IMG/VR virus record: IMGVR_UViG_3300034061_005615
Span: 1 to 23,318 of that record
Origin: a virus
Length of the DNA stretch: 23,318 nt
Strand: one strand, 5' to 3'
Under the pieces are notes generated by a model that worked only from the letters and a program-made list of their open reading frames with translations, made no database searches and had not been told where the DNA came from. The translations under genes and the position numbers were made by a program. Position 1 is the first letter of the stretch, and each line of letters opens with the position of its first letter. This document shows, in pieces, positions 14,183-20,327 of this stretch.

Positions 14183-14839
14183 TTATCCTACAACTCCAAC
14201 TAAATCATCAAGGTGGTGATCGTTACTCAAATCAGACCCAATCTCACGACGATCCATCATGTGAACTATCTCAGTTATTTTGTATGGATACATACTGTTA
14301 CCATCCATACCAACATCCAATCGTTTTCCGTTACCCCATTTATTTTGAGCAGATAAATGGACATGTCCGTGAAGATGGATCACACCTTTGTTTAATCCGT
14401 TCCAACTTTGGAGTGGGTAGTGACATAAAACAAAATCAACATCATCGATTCTAGTCTCAAGGTAATGTTGTACAGATAAGAACTTATCTTGGATATCCTC
14501 TCTATTTTTTAAAATGTGTTGATCATGGTTACCTAAAACTAAATGAATGTTTTTACAAACAAGTCGATCTAAGAACTGACCAATCATTTCGAATCCACCA
14601 AAAGCAGCATCACCCAAATGTATTAAAGTATCATTTGGTCCAACTTTTTGGTTTATATTATTTACGATCACAGAATCCATTTCATCAAGGTCTTGAAAAT
14701 TCCTTGTTGAGTGTGTTGGTATTTTACCGTCTTGAGTTCTCCAATTAGTAACTCCTCGACATATGTTTTTGTGATGGTAGTGAGTATCGGATGTAATCCA
14801 AACCGTACCACTCGTTAATAATTTATCAAATTTCATCAT
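14183..14839 (-). CDS. Calcineurin-like metallophosphoesterase
   Basis: A 218-aa two-metal phosphoesterase with all motifs in order: SDTHYHHKN (17-25; D18, H20), LIHLGDAAFGG (72-82; D77), LVLGNHDQH (100-108; N104, H105), LCHYP (138-142; H140) and HLHGHVH (155-161). The start at 14839 (MMKF) or the next ATG at 14836 overlaps the kinase stop in ATGATGA, so the two are translationally coupled. In bacterial Pnkp a kinase and a phosphoesterase of this fold are fused, the latter removing 2',3'-cyclic phosphate and 3'-phosphate from RNA. The same job is a reasonable inference here, but phosphoesterases of this fold also act on nucleotides and on small signalling molecules. Confidence 0.9.
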   Translation of the reverse strand: MMKFDKLLTSGTVWITSDTHYHHKNICRGVTNWRTQDGKIPTHSTRNFQDLDEMDSVIVNNINQKVGPNDTLIHLGDAAFGGFEMIGQFLDRLVCKNIHLVLGNHDQHILKNREDIQDKFLSVQHYLETRIDDVDFVLCHYPLQSWNGLNKGVIHLHGHVHLSAQNKWGNGKRLDVGMDGNSMYPYKITEIVHMMDRREIGSDLSNDHHLDDLVGVVG

Positions 14840-15255
14840 AATTTTATTTCAAAACGCTCACGCATTTTAGTTAATACTTCATCAGGAACTGAATGTTGGT
14901 TTACTCCTCCGTGTCTGTTTTCAACGATGATTGAAAATGTCTTGTACCCATATGTCTTTGCTAATTCAAGGTAAGGTTCCATCTCCCATTCTTGAGTGAA
15001 TGTGTTTGATACTGCAATCTCTCTATAGAATTGGTCATTGACTAATGAGTCCTTCATATATGTCTCAACTGTATCTTGACAGAATTTGTGGGCTTCCTTG
15101 ATTTTAGTAAAATCAAAATTATATTCTCCTGTTTCCTTATCTATAAAGTATTTGTCCGCCTCACAAACTAGAAAGTCTTCACCCACTAACATTTTAGCCA
15201 TTGTTGATTTACCACTACCTGGTATTCCTCTGACGATATATAATACTTTTTCCAT
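14836..15255 (-). CDS. P-loop kinase, polynucleotide 5'-kinase-like (N4BP2/AAA_33)
   Basis: A 139-aa kinase. The P-loop is RGIPGSGKSTMA (9-20), the lid/substrate region has CEADKYF (31-37), and the body has VSNTFTQEWEMEPYLELAKTYGY (82-104) followed by NQHSVPDEVLTKMRERFE (119-136), the signature of N4BP2-like kinases related to T4 polynucleotide kinase. The Asp in EADKYF is the expected general base. Expected reaction: transfer of the ATP gamma phosphate to a 5'-OH end of RNA or DNA. Overlap with the phosphoesterase gene makes a two-gene end-healing unit; the RNA ligase at 6388-7521 could do the sealing. Transcription likely starts at the TATCTTTG box four bases upstream, after the terminator at 15284-15310. 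Confidence 0.87.
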   Translation of the reverse strand: MEKVLYIVRGIPGSGKSTMAKMLVGEDFLVCEADKYFIDKETGEYNFDFTKIKEAHKFCQDTVETYMKDSLVNDQFYREIAVSNTFTQEWEMEPYLELAKTYGYKTFSIIVENRHGGVNQHSVPDEVLTKMRERFEIKL

Positions 15256-15259
15256 ACCA

Positions 15260-15267
15260 CAAAGATA
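15260..15267 (-). promoter_or_regulatory. TATCTTTG box, four bases before ATG
   Basis: Same octamer and same four-base spacing to ATG as at 10492-10499. It lies between a terminator and the kinase start, so it is the probable promoter of the kinase-phosphoesterase unit and predicts a leaderless mRNA. Confidence 0.65.
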
Positions 15268-15283
15268 AGAAAATAATTAACAT

Positions 15284-15310
15284 AAAAAAAGGGAGTCAAA
15301 CTCCCTTTTT
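15284..15310 (-). terminator. Rho-independent terminator, usable on both strands
   Basis: GGGAGT (15291-15296) pairs with ACTCCC (15300-15305) around CAA, extended by five A-T pairs, with T runs on both sides. It ends the paralogue unit before the kinase promoter. Confidence 0.85.
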
Positions 15311-15381
15311 AAAATTTAATCCATTGTCCATTGATAGAAGTCATCTTTTGTTACAGTTGGTTTTTGTATTACAACAGGAGC
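15306..15381 (-). repeat. 76-base exact direct repeat, copy 1
   Basis: Identical to 16151-16226. It covers the last codons of the first paralogue (ending FYQWTMD), its stop codon and about ten bases beyond. Third-position identity across this stretch contrasts with silent differences elsewhere in the paralogues, which suggests recent duplication or gene conversion. Confidence 0.9.
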
Positions 15382-16149
15382 ACCAACACCACTTGTACCT
15401 TGAGTTCCACTAGTTCCTTGTACTCCACTCGTTACTGAAGTACCTGCTTGATCGCTTGTTCCACTTCTTGGACATTTACCTGTATCGTCAATTGCCTTCA
15501 TTATTGTCTCAAAATCAAATGAGTATCTAGTTCCACTTGTTCCGGCAGCAAGAAATGTATTTTTTTTGTTTTCTTTTTTACATTTCCATCCAGATGCTTG
15601 ATAATCTTTCCAAGTTTTATGTCCACATGCTTTAGCCTTTTCTTTTTTTTCATCATCCGTTTTAGGTTTTACCACAACCTCAGGTTTTACCGTCTCAACA
15701 GCATTTAAACACAAGTTATCTAAGGACCTCATATTCTTAGCATCATATGTCCAATTTGTTTTTTTATAATCAAACTCATCTATTTTTGTATTTTGGACGG
15801 TATACATTCTTTTTGTCTTACAATTATAAACCACAAAAGCCTTATTATTAAGTCCGGAAGCACCAGCAGTAGAATTAAACATACCATACACATAATCAAT
15901 TCTTACTTGTCTATCTGTGACTAAAGAATTTTTTATATTTGGTGATGGTTTAAATGTTGTACCTCTATAAAGTCTAAGAGTGTAATCCTCGCTATTACTA
16001 CTTGATGGTTTAAAATCTGTATTAACTTTTAGAGAAAATGTTTGTTCTTCATTCAATACTTGATAATTATTTTCTTTTAAAATAGCTTGTTTGTGTAAGC
16101 CCAATATTCTTTGGACTTCCCCTTCTTTTAAATTTAATTTATTTCTCAT
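15316..16149 (-). CDS. Leader-bearing paralogue with Gly-Thr-Ser repeats, copy 1
   Basis: A 277-aa protein from the ATG at 16147-16149 (MRNKLNLKEGEVQRIL...). The frame is open nine codons further upstream inside the neighbouring gene's tail, but this ATG matches the paralogue's start exactly. Layout: leader (1-36) with (I/L)xE sites at AILKE and VLNE; a beta-rich region (FKPSSSNSEDYTLRLYRGT...); conserved AFVVYNCKTK and LDNLC; AKACGHKTWKDYQASGWKCKK; FDFETIMKAIDDTGKCPR; a G-x-y repeat (units GTS, GVQ, GTQ); and the tail PTVTKDDFYQWTMD. Conserved Cys residues suggest disulphides or a metal site. Probably a virion or capsid-internal protein of unknown role. It is separated from its twin by 11 bases. 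Confidence 0.8.
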   Translation of the reverse strand: MRNKLNLKEGEVQRILGLHKQAILKENNYQVLNEEQTFSLKVNTDFKPSSSNSEDYTLRLYRGTTFKPSPNIKNSLVTDRQVRIDYVYGMFNSTAGASGLNNKAFVVYNCKTKRMYTVQNTKIDEFDYKKTNWTYDAKNMRSLDNLCLNAVETVKPEVVVKPKTDDEKKEKAKACGHKTWKDYQASGWKCKKENKKNTFLAAGTSGTRYSFDFETIMKAIDDTGKCPRSGTSDQAGTSVTSGVQGTSGTQGTSGVGAPVVIQKPTVTKDDFYQWTMD

Positions 16150-16150
16150 T

Positions 16151-16226
16151 TTTTTAAAATTTAATCCATTGTCCATTGATAGAAGTCATCTTTTGTTACA
16201 GTTGGTTTTTGTATTACAACAGGAGC
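16151..16226 (-). repeat. 76-base exact direct repeat, copy 2
   Basis: Second copy of the repeat at 15306-15381, offset 845 bases, covering the end of the upstream paralogue and the start-proximal gap before copy 1. Confidence 0.9.
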
Positions 16227-17009
16227 CCCAACATTACTTGTACCTTGAGTTCCTTGTACTCCACTCGTTCCTGAAGTACCTGCTTGATCGCTTGTTCCAC
16301 TTCTTGGGCATTTACCTGTATCGTCAATGGCTTTCATAATTGTTTCGAAATCGAATGTGTATCTGTTACTACTAGTCCCATTTCTTAAATCTCCAGTTTC
16401 TCCTCCTTGGTTTTCTTTTTTACATTTCCATCCTGATGCTTGATAATCTTCCCAAGTTTTATGTCCACATGCTTTAGCCTTTTTAATTTTTTCATCATCT
16501 GTTAGTTTCTTCTGTTCTGGTTTGATAACCTCTTGATTTTTAACAACCGATTCTTCACACAATTTATCTAAAGATTGCATACTTCCTCCAGTTTTCCAAG
16601 TAGCCTTTTTATTAGAGTTAATGTCATAGTCTTCTTTAGCTCCTTCATTTGTAGATCCAATTAAATAAATATTTTTTGTTTTACAGTTATATACAACAAA
16701 AGCCCTATTATCTTCATAACTTGTAGAAAGGTATCCAGAAGCATAAGAAGGAAAATTTGCAAGAACTTTTCTTGTGGATACTAATGAATTTTTAATTTTT
16801 GTGGATACTTTGAACTTAGTTCCTTGGTATAACCTTATTTTGTTAGAAGACGGATTCGTTTCGCTAGGTTTGAATTTTACATCTGATTTTAAAGTAAAAG
16901 TACTTTCCTCATTCAAAATGTTTTTACCACTCTCTTTTAATATAGCATTTTTATGTAATGATAAGATTCTTTGGACTTCTCCTTCTTTTAAATTTAATTT
17001 ATTTCTCAT
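16161..17009 (-). CDS. Leader-bearing paralogue with Gly-Thr-Ser repeats, copy 2
   Basis: A 282-aa twin of the protein at 15316-16149. The leader is the same up to EGEVQRIL, then SLHKNAILKE and ILNE provide the (I/L)xE sites. The shared blocks AFVVYNCKTK, AKACGHKTWEDYQASGWKCKK, FDFETIMKAIDDTGKCPRSGTSD and the C-terminal tail are nearly unchanged, whereas the middle (residues about 40-150) has drifted. The Gly-rich repeat is shorter by one unit and carries an SNVG variant. It is preceded by the peptidoglycan-binding leader protein (11-base gap), so the three are probably one transcript starting at 17305-17312. Function unknown; a duplicated virion decoration or cargo protein is the best guess. 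Confidence 0.82.
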   Translation of the reverse strand: MRNKLNLKEGEVQRILSLHKNAILKESGKNILNEESTFTLKSDVKFKPSETNPSSNKIRLYQGTKFKVSTKIKNSLVSTRKVLANFPSYASGYLSTSYEDNRAFVVYNCKTKNIYLIGSTNEGAKEDYDINSNKKATWKTGGSMQSLDKLCEESVVKNQEVIKPEQKKLTDDEKIKKAKACGHKTWEDYQASGWKCKKENQGGETGDLRNGTSSNRYTFDFETIMKAIDDTGKCPRSGTSDQAGTSGTSGVQGTQGTSNVGAPVVIQKPTVTKDDFYQWTMD

Positions 17010-17020
17010 TTTTATATTTT

Positions 17021-17287
17021 TTACAATTGTGATCCTTCATCAGATTTAATTGTATCAAAACGGTATGCGGTATATGTTTCAATAGCATTTTTTGTTCTGT
17101 CTCCAGCAACACCATCAACACCATCCTTATTAGGCCCTGATTTACCAAGTTGCGCATTAAAACAATCCTTTAACCTTTGTTGAATTTGCATAACTTCACT
17201 TTTTGATTGCTCATTTAAAATTTCTCTTTCAATAATAATATTTTGGAGTTTTTTATATTGTTTCTCACTTAAGATTAATTTTTTCAT
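17021..17287 (-). CDS. Leader-bearing peptidoglycan-binding-like protein
   Basis: An 88-aa protein. Residues 1-26 form the shared leader (KLILSEKQYKKLQNIIIE) with (I/L)xE sites at IIIE and ILNE. Residues about 30-78 resemble a PG_binding_1 domain: VMQIQQRLKDCFNAQLG, then DGVDGVAGDRTKNAIETYTAYRF, matching the family's lQ..L, dG..G..T..A and final helix, although the closing helix lacks the usual FQ. The domain binds peptidoglycan in lysins and wall hydrolases; here no catalytic part is attached. It opens the transcription unit after the terminator at 17321-17349. A capsid-borne wall-binding protein or a short fragment of a longer lysin are both possible. Confidence 0.72.
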   Translation of the reverse strand: MKKLILSEKQYKKLQNIIIEREILNEQSKSEVMQIQQRLKDCFNAQLGKSGPNKDGVDGVAGDRTKNAIETYTAYRFDTIKSDEGSQL

Positions 17288-17304
17288 ATCTTATTTTTTC
17301 TTTA

Positions 17305-17312
17305 TAAATATA
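17305..17312 (-). promoter_or_regulatory. TATATTTA box before the leader-protein unit
   Basis: Minus-strand TATATTTA, one mismatch from TAnnTTTG, 17 bases before ATG and just after a terminator; probable promoter for 17287-15316. Confidence 0.45.
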
Positions 17313-17320
17313 CCGAAAAC

Positions 17321-17349
17321 AAAAAAAGGTGAGAATAAATCTCACCTTT
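17321..17349 (-). terminator. Rho-independent terminator
   Basis: AAAGGTGAGA (17325-17334) pairs with TCTCACCTTT (17340-17349), loop of five, followed on the minus strand by a run of Ts. It ends the lipoprotein unit (17413-18121). Confidence 0.9.
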
Positions 17350-17412
17350 CAAGAGGTCGACATCGGAATGTCTTTTAACTCCACCACTTTGTTTTTTATT
17401 AGAACAAAGAAA

Positions 17413-17844
17413 CTACACTTTATACATCCAAACCTTCACAACATTCTGACCTGTAAAGTAGTTCTTGAATTGACTATTTTCAATCACGCCTTGTGTCAAA
17501 TTAAATTCAAAAACATTACCACTTATATGTCCCCAAACAGTATTGTTCAAAGTTAAAGTAAATCCTGTGTTGTTAGGGTAAAGATTGTATGTTGATTGAA
17601 CTCCGTTAAAAGAATAAACATTATTTGATATAAAGACAAGTGTGTCCGATCTAAAATCTTCATTCATGTCAGTGTTTAATACTTTTGTAATCACCCAAGT
17701 TGTATTTTTTAAACTAACCGTTGAGTCAACAAAAGTCGTGTCAGTTATTATTGGTTGTGGTGCTAAAGGTTCTTGAGGTTTTATTTCAACTTTCTTACAG
17801 GATAACAAAACCAAACCTAAAATTGATAAAATAAAATATCTCAT
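17413..17844 (-). CDS. Lipoprotein of unknown function
   Basis: A 143-aa lipoprotein. The signal peptide MRYFILSILGLVLLSC has the lipobox LLSC with the lipidated Cys at residue 16, followed by a charged, Pro-rich tether (KKVEIKPQEPLAPQP). The rest is beta-strand-rich with LKNTTWVITKVLN, SDTLVFISNNVYSFNG and NNTGFTLTLNNTVWGHI, the pattern of a small lipocalin-like barrel often found in Bacteroidota lipoproteins. Sorting to the outer membrane is likely. In a phage such a protein may alter receptor access on the infected cell (superinfection exclusion), a guess from type only. It starts one base after the upstream stop. Confidence 0.78.
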   Translation of the reverse strand: MRYFILSILGLVLLSCKKVEIKPQEPLAPQPIITDTTFVDSTVSLKNTTWVITKVLNTDMNEDFRSDTLVFISNNVYSFNGVQSTYNLYPNNTGFTLTLNNTVWGHISGNVFEFNLTQGVIENSQFKNYFTGQNVVKVWMYKV

Positions 17845-17845
17845 A

Positions 17846-18121
17846 TTACACTAATGTTTCTAATTTATTTCTAACTTGTTCTCCAATATTTATAGGAGTC
17901 ATACTAGTAAGTATGATTGACTCTTTCAATATTTTATGAGGAATGTGTACCAAAAACATATTACCATCATAAAATGAAAGATCTTCTTTAAGGTTCAAAG
18001 CTCCGTCAACCATCTTCAAAAAGATTTTGAATTGAATAGGATCAACAAAAGATTCAGAAAGGATTGTACCGAATTTTTCGTTGAGAATATTAATGTTATG
18101 GTTTACGGTGTTTTTTATCAT
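17846..18121 (-). CDS. Unknown 91-aa protein
   Basis: A soluble helical protein (MIKNTVNHNINILNEKFG...) with a central block KEDLSFYDGNMFLVHIPHKIL and a C-terminal helix (NIGEQVRNKLETLV). No family recognised. It is followed with one base between by the lipoprotein gene, so the two are probably co-transcribed from the TATATTTG box at 18138-18145. Confidence 0.65.
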   Translation of the reverse strand: MIKNTVNHNINILNEKFGTILSESFVDPIQFKIFLKMVDGALNLKEDLSFYDGNMFLVHIPHKILKESIILTSMTPINIGEQVRNKLETLV

Positions 18122-18137
18122 GTCTTAATTATTTCTA

Positions 18138-18145
18138 CAAATATA
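18138..18145 (-). promoter_or_regulatory. TATATTTG promoter box
   Basis: Exact TAnnTTTG match on the minus strand in a 48-base gap, 16 bases before ATG. A TTTG (18161-18164) lies 15 bases upstream, a little closer than the usual -33 distance. Confidence 0.55.
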
Positions 18146-18169
18146 CTAAAACTTTTGATTCAAAAAAAC

Positions 18170-18586
18170 TTACTTCAAAACTTTTTTTAAAATTCCTAAA
18201 AGTTGTTCGTTTTGTTTCTGATTAGGAATTTCTTCTTTTTTAAAGTACTTACATTTTGTGTGTTCGTGACCGTGAGTTGCACTTTCCAAATCAGGTTCTT
18301 TTTTTTCATCAATGTTTTGAAGAAAAACAAACATCATCCCTCTTTTTGTTCCGTCGTCGTTGAAATTGTCAATGATCCCAACAAGATCTAAATCGGTAGT
18401 AATCTCAACATTGGTTTCTTCATGGAATTCCCTTATTGCCGCTTGTCCTGGTGATTCACCATTTTCTATACCACCACCCGGTATTGACCAAATGTTAGGT
18501 AATGTTTCTTTTGGTCCTCTTTTACAAAGTAAAACCTCATCATTATGTTTAAGAATAACACCAGCACTTTTTCTAAACTTCTTCAT
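18170..18586 (-). CDS. NUDIX hydrolase
   Basis: A 138-aa NUDIX-fold pyrophosphohydrolase. The Nudix box runs from residue 38 to 60: GGIENGE, seven residues, REFHEE, T, N, V. It keeps REUxEE but has Asn where the canonical Gly follows, a tolerated change. The N-terminal SAGVILKHNDEVLLCKRG is typical of MutT-like and (di)nucleotide-polyphosphate hydrolases. The substrate (oxidised dNTP, ADP-ribose, ApnA or mRNA cap-like ends) cannot be told from sequence. Its start faces the DUF192 gene across a palindromic AT-rich site (18589-18602). Confidence 0.92.
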   Translation of the reverse strand: MKKFRKSAGVILKHNDEVLLCKRGPKETLPNIWSIPGGGIENGESPGQAAIREFHEETNVEITTDLDLVGIIDNFNDDGTKRGMMFVFLQNIDEKKEPDLESATHGHEHTKCKYFKKEEIPNQKQNEQLLGILKKVLK

Positions 18587-18587
18587 A

Positions 18588-18603
18588 GATATTTATAAAT
18601 ATG
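18588..18603. promoter_or_regulatory. Palindromic divergent promoter candidate
   Basis: ATATTTATAAATAT (18589-18602) is a perfect 14-base palindrome between two divergent genes only 14 bases apart. Each strand reads (G/C)ATATTTA just before its ATG, so one element may serve both. It overlaps the plus-strand ATG, which would make the plus transcript leaderless. Confidence 0.45.
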
Positions 18604-18942
18604 AAAGTAAAAATAAATAATAATCTTTTCGATGTTAAAACTGTATTAACCTCTAAAGATGCCCAACAAGGTATGATGGGTAAAAAGTTTGACGGATTCG
18701 ATGGTATGTTGTTTTTCATGAAAAATGAACCACACTCATTTTGGATGAAAAATTGTGTAGTTCATTTAGATATAATATTTATAGATGATAATAAGATCGT
18801 AAAAATTCATCACAACTGCAAACCTTGTTTTGAGGAAGAATGCGAAAACTACCGTGGTGATGGCGATTTAGTACTTGAACTTCCTGGTGGGTCTTGTAAA
18901 AAATACAAGATTAAAGAAGGTGATGAAGTAAATCTACTTTAA
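18601..18942 (+). CDS. DUF192 family protein
   Basis: A 113-aa protein and the only plus-strand gene in the window. It matches DUF192: QQGMMGKKFDGFDGMLFFM (22-40), the family's GLMfR..l.....GMLF stretch; HSFWMKNCVVHLDIIFID (45-62), its fWMknT.ipLDiiFid signature; and LVLELPGGSCKKYKIKEGDEV near the end, its vLElpaG....i..Gd. Its biological role is not settled; members are usually exported or periplasmic, but this one has no signal peptide and is the short single-domain form. The DUF192 signature Cys/Asn variants differ (KNC for KNT). Its stop overlaps the DNA methylase stop on the opposite strand (18939-18942). Confidence 0.9.
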   Translation: MKVKINNNLFDVKTVLTSKDAQQGMMGKKFDGFDGMLFFMKNEPHSFWMKNCVVHLDIIFIDDNKIVKIHHNCKPCFEEECENYRGDGDLVLELPGGSCKKYKIKEGDEVNLL

Positions 18943-19790
18943 ATTAACTCTATTTTAACTTGTTTCTTTTCATCGACAAAGGTTTGAACTCGTCCTCTTG
19001 CAACATCACAATAGTTTGGGCTTAATTCAATACCTAACCATCTACGATCTAATATTTCGGCTGCCACTACGGATGTACCACTACCACAGAACGGATCTAA
19101 GACTACATCGTTCTTGTAGGACAATATCTTGATCGCTTTGGTTGGTATGTCCATCGAGAAAGTTGCCTTGGTGAGTGATTTAGTATCTGCAAAGTAATTC
19201 CACTGACCAAACACAAGTTCCATAAATTCTTTCTTATCATTCTCGTCATAGACCATTTTATTTCTTTTTGATCCATCTTCTTTTTCAATTTCAGTTGATT
19301 CTCCAGTCCATTGTGGTTGACCTTTGATTTTTTTGATGTGTTGTTTTTTGTATGCCAAAATTACACACTCCTTAGGGTTATAGATATAAGGACTTGACGG
19401 ACTCATCCAAGATCCCCAAGCTGTTGTCTTACTTCTATGTGGTGATTGTTCTTCTAAATCCACAATACCGAAGAACCCAAATCCTATTTGTTTCATGATC
19501 TGCCACATCTCTGATACAAAGAAAATACGACCACCTTTTTTTTGTCTGTTAATTTCGTAAGGGATATTCAAAGCAATACGACCATCATCTTTTAATAATC
19601 GGTATACCTCAGATAACCAAGACTTTGCAAATTCAAGGTATTCGGTAAACTCAACATCGTCCTCATGAACATCGTAATCAATTCCTACTCCGTATGGTGG
19701 TGATGTGACCACTAAATCCACAGATCCCTCAGGTAAAGTTTTCATTACCTCAATACAGTCTCCGTTAATAATTTTTCCTGTTTCTATCAT
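18939..19790 (-). CDS. DNA methyltransferase, TSPPY type
   Basis: A 283-aa DNA methyltransferase with motif IV first (TSPPYG, 29-34) and motif I last (DPFCGSGTS, 232-240, then GIELSPNY), the beta-class order. TSPPY is most common in N4-cytosine methylases, though some N6-adenine enzymes share it, so the modified base is open. The target region (about 120-200) contains no motif that names the site. No partner endonuclease is encoded nearby, so it is an orphan, probably protecting phage DNA from host restriction. It begins 3 bases after the upstream stop and converges with the DUF192 gene by a 4-base overlap. Confidence 0.93.
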   Translation of the reverse strand: MIETGKIINGDCIEVMKTLPEGSVDLVVTSPPYGVGIDYDVHEDDVEFTEYLEFAKSWLSEVYRLLKDDGRIALNIPYEINRQKKGGRIFFVSEMWQIMKQIGFGFFGIVDLEEQSPHRSKTTAWGSWMSPSSPYIYNPKECVILAYKKQHIKKIKGQPQWTGESTEIEKEDGSKRNKMVYDENDKKEFMELVFGQWNYFADTKSLTKATFSMDIPTKAIKILSYKNDVVLDPFCGSGTSVVAAEILDRRWLGIELSPNYCDVARGRVQTFVDEKKQVKIELI

Positions 19791-19793
19791 TTT

Positions 19794-20324
19794 TTAAATT
19801 CCCGCTGTTAAATGGTAGTAGTATCCCTTACTGGATGTATCACCAAATGATTTATATATTTCATACTCTTTATCTTCATATAGAATACCACTTACTACTT
19901 CTACACGACACCCAATGTCGTCGGTTTTGAATCTTAATTTATCTATGTCGAAATCCTCATCCAAAGGAATATCGTAAACAAGATGTTCTCCTTTACAATA
20001 GTCTTCTATGATAAGATATGCAACCTCACCACAATATTTTTCTTCGTAATCACTTTTTTCGTTGTCAAACTGTTCATTCTGATAAACCGTATTACCCTCT
20101 TCATCTTCAACTCTTACAAAGAATGCGTTAGGGTAAGGTCCCATAATAGATTCGTTTGGTGAATCAAAAAAAGTATCAACTCCTAAAATTTTACAGATCT
20201 GATCGTGATCCAATTCATCCTGCTCAACACCACCATCTCGTAGAGCTTCATATTGTTCTGTGTTCAATTGGAAAGGGTAAACCTCAGCACCTTTACCACC
20301 GATTGTTATTTTGTAGTATTTCAT
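19794..20324 (-). CDS. Unknown acidic 176-aa protein
   Basis: A highly acidic protein (MKYYKITIGGKGAEVYPFQLN...). The N-terminal YKITIGGKGAEVYPFQL and later VEVVSGILYEDKEYEI stretches suggest beta-rich domains, with a middle acidic segment (NEQFDNEKSDYEEKYCGEV). The net negative charge resembles DNA mimics and other phage anti-host proteins, but that is a weak hint. No family recognised. It is 3 bases upstream of the DNA methylase and probably co-transcribed with it; a TATATTTT box lies 7 bases before its ATG. Confidence 0.72.
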   Translation of the reverse strand: MKYYKITIGGKGAEVYPFQLNTEQYEALRDGGVEQDELDHDQICKILGVDTFFDSPNESIMGPYPNAFFVRVEDEEGNTVYQNEQFDNEKSDYEEKYCGEVAYLIIEDYCKGEHLVYDIPLDEDFDIDKLRFKTDDIGCRVEVVSGILYEDKEYEIYKSFGDTSSKGYYYHLTAGI

Positions 20325-20327
20325 AGA

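Noticed and set aside
15306-16226. CRISPR array or insertion-sequence ends suggested by the repeated 76-base block
   Set aside because: There are only two copies, each in the same position of paralogous genes, with no spacers, no inverted ends and no transposase. Gene duplication explains it.
18589-18602. T4-type late promoter TATAAATA
   Set aside because: The string is present only as part of the AT palindrome, overlapping a start codon, and is not found at a consistent distance before other genes, so a T4-like late promoter is not supported.
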